From Chloroflexota bacterium (lineage in GTDB: Bacteria > Chloroflexota > Limnocylindria > Limnocylindrales > CSP1-4): a stretch of DNA of 12,362 bases. The notes under the pieces were generated by a model that ran no database searches, was not told the DNA's origin, and saw only the letters and a list, made by a program, of their open reading frames with translations. Where the stretch lies: contig JAKAMV010000200.1 of the NCBI GenBank assembly GCA_021812735.1, positions 1-12,362 on the forward strand, read 5' to 3'. Shown piece after piece: positions 1-6,131 of this stretch. Each line of letters starts with the position of its first letter. Position 1 is the first letter of the stretch. The translations under genes and the position numbers were made by a program.

Positions 1-41
1 ATCTGCGCCCGGTGCACGTCAAAGCCGCCTACGATGGTCAT
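1..41 (-). CDS. Transposase N-terminus, IS110-like (partial, runs off left edge)
   Basis: Only the first 13 complete codons are inside the window. They read MTIVGGFDVHRAQ, starting at the ATG on the complement of 39-41. A purine-rich GAGGAG lies about 6 nt upstream, a good ribosome binding site. IS110-family DEDD transposases commonly begin this way: a short beta strand followed by Asp in the pattern G-x-D-V-H, where the Asp is the first catalytic acid of the RuvC-like domain. The function is inferred from this short motif only. The same strand and frame is open for about 20 codons further upstream without a better start. If the call is right, the rest of the insertion sequence lies left of the window, and position 41 onward is the element's 5' flank. 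Confidence 0.45.
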   Translation of the reverse strand, partial: MTIVGGFDVHRAQ

Positions 42-499
42 CGGGATCTCCTCGCGCTCCTGTTTGCGCAACAGCTTGCGCTTGTGCCGAGGGGGTCCCT
101 TCACATGCCATCTTTCGGCGCAGGCTGGGGGCGGGTCCTCCGAGCGGATGGCGAGCATGACCGTGCCGGCTTGGGGGTCGTCCGAGCCGCCCCGAGCTTG
201 ACCGTGGCCTGGCGGATGGCCAGCGGGGTGATGTCGCAGCCGAGCGCCTAGTTCGCCTCCGGCAAGCCGGGGCCTGCCAGGCCGACCGCGGGTAGGTGAT
301 GTCATGCTCGGCCCGTTCGTGGGCAGCGGCGCGCTCCTTATCTGTGGACGCGAGCGGGGGCCACGGTGGGCGAGACGTCGACAGCGGGCTCAGGGTGAGG
401 AGCGAACCGGATCGTGTGCGCTCCCGTCCCATGACGTCTTCTGCTCGGGGCGAAAGGACTCGCGACAGACCGGGACCGCAGGCGGCGGCGAGAAGAGCG
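42..499. other. Gene-poor degenerate region
   Basis: No open frame here has convincing coding character; the long minus-strand frames are GC-rich shadows with Arg/Pro/Ser-rich translations. One minus-strand stretch (about 250 down to the TGA at 101-103) reads LGCDITPLAIRQATVKLG. This resembles the C-terminal segment of some DNA methyltransferases (pattern G-x-D-I-[ST]-P-L-A). A stop codon sits three codons before it and nothing recognisable lies further upstream, so at most it is a worn remnant. I see no terminator or RNA gene. Confidence 0.4.
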
Positions 500-883
500 T
501 CAGAAGCGCTTCGCCACGATCTGAATCGGGTTGTCGTCCGGATCGGCAACCCAGGCCAGGCGCAACGTTCCGAGCCAGTCGTGCGGCTTCGAAAGCGCAC
601 GCGCTCCCAGGCTGAGCAGACGGGCAAACGCGGCCTCCGTGTCGTCGGTCCACAGGACCAGCTCCATGCCTCGGCCTTCCAGGCTCGGTGACAGACCGTG
701 GTTCTCGATAGCCGTGGCCTCGGTGGCGATGCCGAGCGTGAAGCCGTCGAGCCGCATCTCCACGTGCTCGGGCGCCCCGTCCCTTGGATAGCGGAACGTC
801 TCCGCGAACCCGAGCTGCGCATAGAAGGCCAGGGCGCGCGGAAGGTCGCGGGAGTAGAGGTTGACCTGCGGCCTGCGGAACAC
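500..883 (-). CDS. VOC family protein (glyoxalase/bleomycin-resistance fold)
   Basis: A 127-residue single-domain protein, the usual length for one vicinal-oxygen-chelate unit (two beta-alpha-beta-beta-beta modules). The first module is visible as PQVNLYSRDLPRALAFYAQLGF, then a strand with HVEM (possible metal-ligand His), then the second module beginning MELVLWTDDTEAAFARLLSLGARAL and ending DPDDNPIQIVAKRF. That close (aromatic, DPDGN-like turn, I-x-I/V) is typical of the family. The family includes glyoxalases, antibiotic-binding proteins and dioxygenases; the substrate cannot be told from sequence. I chose the GTG at 883 because a promoter lies just upstream with its -10 box ending 6 nt before this codon, implying a leaderless message. 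GTG at 904 in the same frame is an alternative but would overlap that -10 box. The frame stays open to 1078, but residues beyond 904 do not belong to the family. Confidence 0.8.
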   Translation of the reverse strand: MFRRPQVNLYSRDLPRALAFYAQLGFAETFRYPRDGAPEHVEMRLDGFTLGIATEATAIENHGLSPSLEGRGMELVLWTDDTEAAFARLLSLGARALSKPHDWLGTLRLAWVADPDDNPIQIVAKRF

Positions 884-889
884 GAGGCA

Positions 890-918
890 ACCGTACTGAG
901 GCACCGTGGGGGCGTCAA
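890..918 (-). promoter_or_regulatory. Candidate sigma70-type promoter of the VOC gene
   Basis: On the minus strand, TTGACG (918-913) and TACGGT (895-890) are separated by 17 bp. The expected transcription start would fall on or next to the GTG at 883, so the mRNA would have essentially no leader. Leaderless genes are common in actinobacteria. No experimental support is available from sequence alone. Confidence 0.4.
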
Positions 919-965
919 CGATCCGGTGACCGAACTGTGGACGAACACGATTCCAGTGACCGAAC
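919..965. repeat. Pair of imperfect direct repeats upstream of the VOC gene
   Basis: CGATCCGGTGACCGAAC at 919-935 and CGATTCCAGTGACCGAAC at 948-965 share the core GTGACCGAAC and start 29 bp apart. They lie just upstream of the VOC promoter. They could be a tandem operator. They could also be a worn insertion-sequence end, since IS21-like ends carry repeated transposase-binding units of this kind. Neither is proven. Confidence 0.5.
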
Positions 966-1015
966 ACCGGGAGGTGCGGCCCTGATCTCAGCTTCGGGGA
1001 TCGATGAGGGCTCGG

Positions 1016-1078
1016 CCCGTGGATCTCGCGTTCGAAGCCGATGGCCGCACCGCAGATGGTCGCGACCAGGAGCCGCAC
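1016..1078 (-). pseudogene. MgtC/SapB-like N-terminal remnant
   Basis: From the GTG at 1078 the minus strand reads RLLVATICGAAIGFEREIHG. The MgtC/SapB membrane family typically starts with a hydrophobic R-L-L-x-A-x-x-G-x-x-I-G-x-E-R-E segment, and this matches closely. The expected continuation (KPAGLRTH and further membrane helices) is absent in all three frames, so only about 20 codons survive. A purine stretch GAGGGGG precedes the GTG. The fragment lies in the same frame as the VOC gene with about 60 unrelated codons between, so a gene caller may wrongly fuse the two. The match is short and could be chance. Confidence 0.35.
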
Positions 1079-1109
1079 CCCCCTCGAGGGTGAGGGTCGG
1101 CCCGGCCGG

Positions 1110-2540
1110 TCAGGGCGACGTCAGGTCGGTCGACGGGTGGACCGGGAGCATCACCGGCGGGCGCGGTGGTTGGCTGAAGTTGAAGTCGGCGACCAGGTTG
1201 CCGAGCTGCGGCGCGTTCTCCCGCACGTCGGGACGCGGGTCCGGCCGGCCATCGGTGGCCGGGTCGAGCCGCTGTCCGCCCAGAAAGTCATCCTCGATGA
1301 ACTTGAGGTAGGCATCGAAGCTGAGGGTCTGGTGGTCGATGTAGCCGGCCTTGGCGTACGGGCTGATCACGAGACCGGGGACGCGGATCCCGTAGCCCAG
1401 CGCATCGACCGTGGGCGGCACCACATGGTCGTAGAAGCCGCCCCAGTCGTCCCAGGTGAGGAAGATGGCCGTCGAGCTCCAGTCCGGGCTGGCCATGGCG
1501 GCGTTGACGATGCCCGTGACGTACGACTCGCCCGTGCTGACGAGCGCGGGCGGGTGCTCGCTGTCGGCGGGGTCGGGCAGGATCCAGGAAACGGCGGGCA
1601 GGGTCCCCGCCTGGGCCGCCGCAAAGTACGCCGACAGGTCGCGGATGTCGGCCATCTGGCCATCGGCGTGCACGTCGCCGAAGCCGGGCAGCACGTTCCA
1701 GATCTTGGGAACGCCGCCGTTTGCCTTCCCCTGGTAAGCGCCCTGCGGCGCGGCTCCCTGGTCGAGGTACCAGGACCAGCTGACGTGGTCCCGGGAGAGC
1801 AGGTACGTGAGATCGGTCCAGGCGAACGGGGTGGGGCTGGCATTGCTGCGGTTCGTGGGGTCCACCGCGCTCGTGCAGCTCATCGGGTCGGCGGCGTTGG
1901 CACAGGTCGCCGACCAGGCCGAGACAAGGTACAGGTGGGACGGGAAGCTCCAGGAGTGCACCGCCTCGAACAGGTGGTCCTGCAGCACGAAGTCTCGTGC
2001 ATAGGTCCAGTAGTTGGGGATGTCGGAGCCTGTGTGGTAGCCCATGACGTCCGGCGTGGGGAGGTTGGCGCAGGCAGGGTCGGTGGGGTTGGCGCAGCCA
2101 TGCCGGGCGCGCTCGGCCTGCGCGATGAATCCGTCCATCTTGCCGCCGTTCACGTCGGCCACACTGTTGACGTCGTTGTGCGGGCCGCCCCCGTTGCGGT
2201 CCGCGTGGTCCGGATAGGGCCGCACGCACTGCCCACTGGCGGGGTCGGCGACGCACACGGTGGGCGTGCCGTTCACCATGGGGATGCCGTCGGCGCCCGG
2301 GAACGTGCCGAAGTAGCTGTCGAAGGAGCGGTTCTCCTGGAAGATCACGATGACGTGCCGGATCTTGTGGATGCCGCTCGCGGTGCTGCTGTTCGGGCCC
2401 GCCGTCGACATCGCCGTTCCGCTCGGGGCCGTCGGGTGCGCGGTGGTGGAGGTGGTGCCACACGAGGCGAGGAGCGGCGCGAGGGCGACGGCCAGCGCCG
2501 GAAGCGCGAGGTGTCCGACGCGGCCAATTCGTCCGCTCAT
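1110..2540 (-). CDS. Lipoprotein phosphoesterase, phospholipase C/AcpA-like
   Basis: A 476-residue exported protein. Residues 1-27 form a lipoprotein signal: basic start (MSGRIGR), hydrophobic core, and lipobox LASC with Cys27 as the predicted lipidated residue. A Thr/Ser/Ala-rich linker follows. The catalytic domain opens at about residue 60 with [17 protein letters not shown]. Glu69-Asn70 in this motif are the metal-binding pair of the phosphoesterase family (PF04185: bacterial phospholipases C, acid phosphatase AcpA). A second signature, [12 protein letters not shown], places Asp364-Asp365 at the second metal-ligand site, and the internal [11 protein letters not shown] region is also family-like. 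It probably cleaves phosphate esters or phospholipid head groups outside the membrane; the substrate is unknown. The start at 2540 gives a proper signal peptide; the frame is open further upstream without one. No strong ribosome binding site is seen. The gene stands alone, with a tandem repeat upstream. Confidence 0.85.
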   Translation of the reverse strand: MSGRIGRVGHLALPALAVALAPLLASCGTTSTTAHPTAPSGTAMSTAGPNSSTASGIHKIRHVIVIFQENRSFDSYFGTFPGADGIPMVNGTPTVCVADPASGQCVRPYPDHADRNGGGPHNDVNSVADVNGGKMDGFIAQAERARHGCANPTDPACANLPTPDVMGYHTGSDIPNYWTYARDFVLQDHLFEAVHSWSFPSHLYLVSAWSATCANAADPMSCTSAVDPTNRSNASPTPFAWTDLTYLLSRDHVSWSWYLDQGAAPQGAYQGKANGGVPKIWNVLPGFGDVHADGQMADIRDLSAYFAAAQAGTLPAVSWILPDPADSEHPPALVSTGESYVTGIVNAAMASPDWSSTAIFLTWDDWGGFYDHVVPPTVDALGYGIRVPGLVISPYAKAGYIDHQTLSFDAYLKFIEDDFLGGQRLDPATDGRPDPRPDVRENAPQLGNLVADFNFSQPPRPPVMLPVHPSTDLTSP

Positions 2541-2578
2541 GGCGCCACTGTGGCCGAATGACGTGAAGACTGCATAAA

Positions 2579-2602
2579 GATCACGGTATGAGATCACGGT
2601 AT
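2579..2602. promoter_or_regulatory. Tandem 11-bp repeat upstream of the phosphoesterase gene
   Basis: GATCACGGTAT occurs perfectly twice, at 2579-2589 and 2592-2602, a 13-bp period. Read toward the phosphoesterase start at 2540 each unit is ATACCGTGATC. Two directly repeated 11-bp units about one helical turn apart, some 40 bp before a phosphate-ester hydrolase start, suit a response-regulator site such as a PhoP (PHO) box. The bases do not match the known Streptomyces GTTCACC consensus, so the identity of the binder is open. Confidence 0.45.
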
Positions 2603-2862
2603 CCGGGCCGTCGTCGGTCCCGCCCCCACGCTTCTCCGGGCTCTCGGTTCCGGCAGCCCGCCGGGGTCGACGCCGCCCTGCTGCAAGCGATCTTCGACGC
2701 CGCCCGCCACCGTTGCGCATCGACTCCAGATCGGCACTGCAGGAGCGTCCCACGTCATGGGGAGAGTCCGGCATCTGGCCACGCCGGCGGCGTCGGCAGT
2801 GGCGGCACCACCCCTGGCAGACGTCCCGCTCCTCTGGCTGGCGCGACGCCTCGGCACAGGCG
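2603..2862. other. Intergenic region without recognisable gene
   Basis: This lies between the phosphoesterase promoter region and the stop of the small membrane protein gene. The open frames on both strands are compositional shadows. The only structure seen is the hairpin at its right end. Confidence 0.4.
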
Positions 2863-2864
2863 TC
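2845..2864 (-). terminator. Hairpin at the end of the membrane-protein pair
   Basis: GACGCC at 2845-2850 and GGCGTC at 2859-2864 form a perfect 6-bp stem with an 8-nt loop. On the minus strand it overlaps the stop codon of the 65-residue membrane protein gene. No T-tract follows, so it would be a weak intrinsic terminator at best. Confidence 0.3.
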
Positions 2865-3060
2865 AGGTGAGGAAGGCCGTGATGGCCAGCAGGGCGAAGA
2901 TGCAGAGCTGGCCGAGCAGGGCCCAGCGAAGAATCTGCACGCCGTCATAGCCCAGCTCGCCGCGCTGGTAGCTCCGTACCGCACCGGCGTACAGGACGCC
3001 GAAGATCGCCAGCAACGCGCCAGCGAAGACGAGCACGGCGAGCAACGCGGCCACGTTCAT
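2863..3060 (-). CDS. Small two-helix membrane protein, function unknown
   Basis: A 65-residue protein with two hydrophobic segments, about residues 4-28 ([20 protein letters not shown] and onward) and about 46-64 ([18 protein letters not shown]). They are joined by a polar loop containing [12 protein letters not shown]. The ATG at 3060 is chosen because GAGAGG lies 8 nt before it; an in-frame GTG at 3069 is too close to that site. It follows the larger membrane protein gene by 34 nt on the same strand, so the two are probably co-transcribed and may act together in the membrane. I do not recognise the family; no catalytic or metal motif is evident. Confidence 0.65.
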   Translation of the reverse strand: MNVAALLAVLVFAGALLAIFGVLYAGAVRSYQRGELGYDGVQILRWALLGQLCIFALLAITAFLT

Positions 3061-3094
3061 CCCGTCCACCTCTCGCGGGTCACCGCGCGCGTCC

Positions 3095-3706
3095 TCAGAA
3101 GACCGCCAGGTGGGCCATGATCAGGATGATCATCACCTGGAGCGCCGCCTGGACTCCGGCGAGACGGATGTTGGTCATGTTGAGGCGCGCGATCTTCGCC
3201 GTGTCCGGCTGGCGCTTCGCGAGCTCGATGAAGATGCGCACGCCGTTCGGCATGAAGATCCCGAACCCTTGCACGACCAGGATCAGCACGACGACGCCCG
3301 CCCCGAGGATCCAGGGCGAACCCAAGTCGAACTTGCCTTCGGTCTGTGCGAGGTAGATCCCCGACGTGACGGCCACGGCCGCCAGTGACGGTAGGATGAA
3401 GAACGTCGTGGGCGTCAGCCGCTTGGCCACCTCGACCCGGGCGGGGATTTCGAGCGACCGCATGACCCACGCCATGACCAGGCCCATGAAGAGGTCGAAC
3501 CCGGTCCACGTTCCTCCGCAGATCACGTGGACGAACGTGAGCAGATACAGACTCTTCGCCGCCAGCGCGACGATGAGGGCGATGGGCGGGACGACGGCAA
3601 CGGCGAAGCTCCAGCGGAGAAGCCGGCCCGTGTACGGCGGGAGTGTCCCGGCGCGGGCATGCTCCGGGCCCCCGGATTGCGCTGCCACCCTCGTGGCGCC
3701 AGTCAT
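3095..3706 (-). CDS. Integral membrane protein, CopD/DUF2269-like
   Basis: A 203-residue protein with about five transmembrane helices after a roughly 25-residue polar N-terminus. The helices cover approximately WSFAVAVVPPIALIVALAA, then TFVHVICGGTWTGFDLFMGLVMAWVM, FFILPSLAAVAVTSGIYLA, ILGAGVVVLILVVQGFGIFM, and a last helix ending MIILIMAHLAVF. The sequence FVHVICGGTWTG resembles the H-x-x-x-G-x-x-W/F signature of CopD/DUF2269-type proteins, whose membrane His residues bind copper or haem. His also occurs near the C-terminus. I infer this family from pattern only; transport or redox function is not shown. The ATG at 3706 is used because GGGGAA and AGAGG purine stretches precede it and the upstream frame is not hydrophobic. 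Earlier in-frame starts up to 3841 lie within a decayed gene. Confidence 0.65.
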   Translation of the reverse strand: MTGATRVAAQSGGPEHARAGTLPPYTGRLLRWSFAVAVVPPIALIVALAAKSLYLLTFVHVICGGTWTGFDLFMGLVMAWVMRSLEIPARVEVAKRLTPTTFFILPSLAAVAVTSGIYLAQTEGKFDLGSPWILGAGVVVLILVVQGFGIFMPNGVRIFIELAKRQPDTAKIARLNMTNIRLAGVQAALQVMIILIMAHLAVF

Positions 3707-3755
3707 ACCTCTGGTTCCCCAGGTCTGGTCCCCGACTTGGTCTGATACAGCGGGG

Positions 3756-3970
3756 GCCTGTCCGTGGGTTGGCCAGGAACGTGTTGCTGCAGGCCAACAG
3801 GCGCGTGCACGTTCGCACTCAGCCAGATGCGGTGCAGACATCGAAAGCCCGGTTGCCGACGATCGTGATATCCACGGGAGCCGCCGCCGAACAGACCAGG
3901 ATGCCGCTCGTGGCGGTGTCCGCAGCGTCGCATCGGGGTCGCCGTCGAGGTTGTTCGGGCCGATCAGGCA
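3756..3970 (-). pseudogene. Decayed beta-helix-type surface protein fragment
   Basis: Three minus-strand frames, read in order, rebuild one protein-like segment. CLIGPNNLDGDPDA starts at about 3970, then TATSGILVCSAAAPVDITIV and GNRAFDV. After a frame change comes HRIWLSANVHA, and after another LLACSNTFLANPRT ends near 3756. This matches the style of secreted right-handed beta-helix proteins of actinobacteria (TTGILVxSAAxPVxxTIxGNxISxxxYGIWL, then GNTF). At least two frameshifts are needed, so the gene is broken or the read has errors. The upstream part is not recognisable. It lies directly upstream of the membrane-protein pair. Confidence 0.45.
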
Positions 3971-4160
3971 GCCGCCACTCCCGGGTTGACCATGGGCAGA
4001 GCGCCTCCGAGCGGTAACGCCGACCCACCCACCGAACTGGCGACGCGACGCGCCGGTCCAAGTCTCACCGTCCGCCTCCTTCGATCAGACCCTCTCGTCA
4101 GAGTGAACAAACGACCCGGCCCCCCATCCAGCACTCGGCAGACTCCTGCTGGACGCGAAT

Positions 4161-4204
4161 CTATGGGCCATATGGCCTCCGCCAGAGGGCCTAATGGCCC
4201 ATAG
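4161..4204. repeat. 44-bp interrupted palindrome
   Basis: CTATGGGCCAT at 4161-4171 is the exact inverse complement of ATGGCCCATAG at 4194-4204. After a 2-bp mismatch, an inner stem GGCC/GGCC continues toward a short loop around 4179-4185. The left arm also contains a perfect 12-bp palindrome, GGCCATATGGCC, at 4166-4177. It could be a repressor site, an RNA hairpin or a small inverted-repeat element. There is no T-tract, so a terminator is unlikely. Confidence 0.6.
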
Positions 4205-4230
4205 CGACAGGCCGCCTGGCCCGGTTTCAG

Positions 4231-4290
4231 CCGCTGCCGCCGCCGCTGCTGTGTCTGCGGCCGCTGCTGCCGCCGCTGCTGTGTCTGCAG
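4231..4290. repeat. Two tandem copies of a 30-bp GC-rich repeat
   Basis: 4231-4260 and 4261-4290 differ at only two positions. Each unit ends in CGCCGCTGCTGTGTCTGC. The units are themselves built of CCG/CTG triplets, giving a poly-Ala translation in one frame with no support as a gene. Replication slippage is the likely origin. Confidence 0.7.
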
Positions 4291-4447
4291 CGGAGTGTGA
4301 GCATCGCGCCGTGGCACAACCACCTCCGCCTCGCGGCTCCCTGCCCGACCGGGCACGTCCCCCTGCTGAACAGGCCGCGGGACGAGCAGGCGTCGTCGGG
4401 GTCGGGTAGCGTGAAGCCGTTGACGAAGGGCAGACGTGGGGTGCGGA

Positions 4448-5341
4448 ATGCAGGTGGGCGTGATCGTGCCGCAAGGGTGGACCGGCGAGTACGACGGCTG
4501 GGGGTCGGAGCGTGCGTGGGCGCGCACGGTCGCGGTGACGCAGCAGGTCGAGCGTCTCGGGTTCGAGTCGGCCTGGCTGTTCGATCACGTGCACACCGTG
4601 CCGGACCCGACCGACGAGCTGACCTTCGAGTCATTCACCTCCTTGTCCGCCCTCGCGATGGTCACGACCCGTGTGCGGCTTGGCCAGATCGTGATCAACA
4701 ACGGGTTCCGGAACCCGGCGCTCGTCGCGAAGATGATCAGCACCATGGACGTGATCAGCGGCGGACGGATGGAGCTCGGGATCGGCGCGGGCTGGAAGCG
4801 CGATGAGTGGCTCGCGTACGGGTACGGTTTCCCCGACACCGGCGAGCGGCTCGCCGCGCTGGGCGACGCGCTCGAGATCATCACGCGGATGCTCGCCGGC
4901 GGGCGATCGACGCACGCGACGTATGACGGCCGGCACGCGCGGGTCGAGGATGCGATCAACGTTCCGAAGCCGATCCAGCAGCCACGCCTGCCGATCATGG
5001 TCGGCGGCAACGGGCCGAACGTGACGTGGCGGCTTGCGGCGCGGTTTGCGGACGAGCTGAACGTGGACGGGATGCGTCCGAGCGAGCTGCGCGAGGAGCT
5101 GCCGACGATCCGCGCGCGGTGCGAGGAGATCGGGCGCGACCCGGCCACGCTGAAGGTGTCGGCGCACATCTGGTGGGAGCGGCTGCCGGGCCCCGGCCGC
5201 CAGCGGCAGGACCTGGTGGCTGCGTACCGCGACCTCGGCGTGAGCCGGATCATGACGCTGGTGCGCGACGCGGCCGACTCGGACGAGGCGCTCGATGCGT
5301 TCGCGGAGGACAGCCGGGCGGCGGGGGCGGAGTTGGCCTGA
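4448..5341 (+). CDS. LLM-class F420-dependent oxidoreductase
   Basis: A 297-residue protein, near the usual 280-330 of single-domain luciferase-like monooxygenase (TIM-barrel) enzymes. It begins MQVGVIVPQGW (first beta strand), then ERLGFESAWLFDHV, the helix-strand pair typical of the family. TRVRLGQIVINNGFRNPALVAKM and GGRMELGIGAGWKRDEWLAYGY follow, the latter being the G-I-G-A-G-W segment near the cofactor site. LPIMVGGNGPNVTWRLAARFADELNV matches the conserved GG-x-GP-x-x-x-R-L-A-A-x-x-A-D segment. Enzymes with this pattern in actinobacteria usually use the deazaflavin F420 for hydride transfer; FMN is possible. The substrate is unknown. The ATG at 4448 starts at the first beta strand; GTG at 4436 adds only MGCG. 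HPr follows on the same strand after 67 nt, so the two may share a transcript. Confidence 0.85.
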   Translation: MQVGVIVPQGWTGEYDGWGSERAWARTVAVTQQVERLGFESAWLFDHVHTVPDPTDELTFESFTSLSALAMVTTRVRLGQIVINNGFRNPALVAKMISTMDVISGGRMELGIGAGWKRDEWLAYGYGFPDTGERLAALGDALEIITRMLAGGRSTHATYDGRHARVEDAINVPKPIQQPRLPIMVGGNGPNVTWRLAARFADELNVDGMRPSELREELPTIRARCEEIGRDPATLKVSAHIWWERLPGPGRQRQDLVAAYRDLGVSRIMTLVRDAADSDEALDAFAEDSRAAGAELA

Positions 5342-5408
5342 AGGACGTGGAGGCCGGGCGACGTGCGTTCGAGGTCGGCGACAATGCCGGCAGCAGAGGG
5401 AGGGAACC

Positions 5409-5690
5409 GTGCAGACCGCCGATCTCGTGATCCGCAACCCCACCGGGCTCCATGCTCGCCCGGCGTCGACGTTCGTCAAGACCGCGAGCGGCTTCCGATC
5501 GCAGATCCTGCTGGAGAACGTGACGCGCGGGACGAAGCCGGCGAACGCGAAGAGCATCCTGACCGTGCTCGCCAGCGGCGTGTCGAAGGGCCACGTGATC
5601 CGGCTGTCCGCGAACGGCGAGGACGAGCAGGCAGCGATCGAGGCGCTCCGCGAGCTGGTCGAGAGCGGCATCGGCGAGCCGCTCGAGTAG
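5409..5690 (+). CDS. ptsH: Phosphocarrier protein HPr
   Basis: A 93-residue protein, the normal HPr size. His15 sits in the exact signature GLHARPAS (residues 13-20), the site phosphorylated by enzyme I of the sugar phosphotransferase system and passed on to enzyme II complexes. Ser49 in NAKSILTVLASGV corresponds to the regulatory serine (Ser46 in Bacillus); whether a kinase acts on it here is unknown. The rest follows the family: FVKTASGFRSQILLEN, then GHVIRLSANGEDEQAAIEAL and a final helix LRELVESGIGEPLE. The GTG start is well supported by GGGAGGGA about 3 nt upstream and by the exact placement of His15. No other PTS gene is in the window, so it could serve a sugar PTS or a dihydroxyacetone-kinase-type relay. 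It converges with leuS. Confidence 0.93.
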   Translation: MQTADLVIRNPTGLHARPASTFVKTASGFRSQILLENVTRGTKPANAKSILTVLASGVSKGHVIRLSANGEDEQAAIEALRELVESGIGEPLE

Positions 5691-5941
5691 TCCGCGCCTG
5701 ACGACCCTTCCGGGCCCCTCGCCGGCTTCCTGCCACATTCTCGTCGAGCGTCGAGTACGCACGTCCGACGGGGGCGCCGCTGGACGCTCCCAGCAGGGTG
5801 CCTTCGAGAATCGTCGTTCCGACCCCATCAGGCTGCGCAACTCGTCGAGTCTGCCCCGTCTCCCTCGATCCGGACACGTCTCCGGCGATCCGCCTTCCGA
5901 CGGCCGTGCATAGTCGACATACGGCGAGAATCTGGCAGTAG
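5691..5941. other. Spacer downstream of HPr, no recognised gene
   Basis: The space before the tandem repeats holds no plus-strand gene. The minus strand between about 5740 and 5830 is open and reads TTILEGTLLGASSGAPVG in one frame, which looks more protein-like than its surroundings. It lacks a start, a ribosome binding site and a recognisable family, so I do not call it. No clear terminator hairpin for HPr is visible. Confidence 0.35.
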
Positions 5942-6101
5942 GTGTGGGTCAGGACGCGGCGGCCCGGCCTGGCGCGCAGGTAGGGACGCGACACGCCCAG
6001 ATGTGGGTCAGGACTGGCGGCCCGGCCTGGCGCGCAGGTCCGGGCGCGACACGCCCAGGTGTGGGTCAGGACGCGGCGGCCTGGCGCGCAGGTAGGGACG
6101 C
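5942..6101. repeat. Three tandem copies of a 58-59 bp repeat
   Basis: GTGGGTCAGGAC recurs at 5944, 6003 and 6061, giving periods of 59 and 58 bp. Copies one and two match almost throughout (shared GGCCCGGCCTGGCGCGCAGG and CGACACGCCCAG). The third lacks about 5 bp inside the GGCCCGGCCTGG block and loses similarity after 6101. The array ends about 30 bp before the leuS stop codon, between two convergent genes. The units adjoin without spacers, so this is not CRISPR. Confidence 0.85.
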
Positions 6102-6131
6102 CAACCTCCGGGCCGGGATGCGATGGGCGTT

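Larger units (their letters stand above)
3971..4447. other. Long spacer before the oxidoreductase gene
   Basis: There is no convincing gene on either strand. Open frames here give Arg/Pro or poly-Ala translations caused by triplet-like repeats. The spacer separates leftward genes from rightward ones and contains the palindrome at 4161-4204 and the tandem repeat at 4231-4290, so regulatory function is possible. No strong sigma70-type promoter is seen close to the start at 4448. Confidence 0.4.

Noticed and set aside
19..948. 309-codon minus-strand open frame
   Set aside because: It overlaps the VOC gene in another frame; its translation is Arg/Ser/Pro-rich and shows no family pattern.
1041..2561. 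506-codon plus-strand open frame
   Set aside because: It is antisense to the phosphoesterase gene, whose signal peptide and catalytic motifs are clear; no recognisable protein appears in this frame.
4194..4409. Ala-rich 71-codon plus-strand open frame
   Set aside because: The poly-Ala stretch is produced by the 30-bp GCC/GCT repeat; there is no ribosome binding site or domain.
5942..6101. CRISPR array
   Set aside because: The repeat units of 58-59 bp adjoin directly with no unique spacers, and no cas gene is present.
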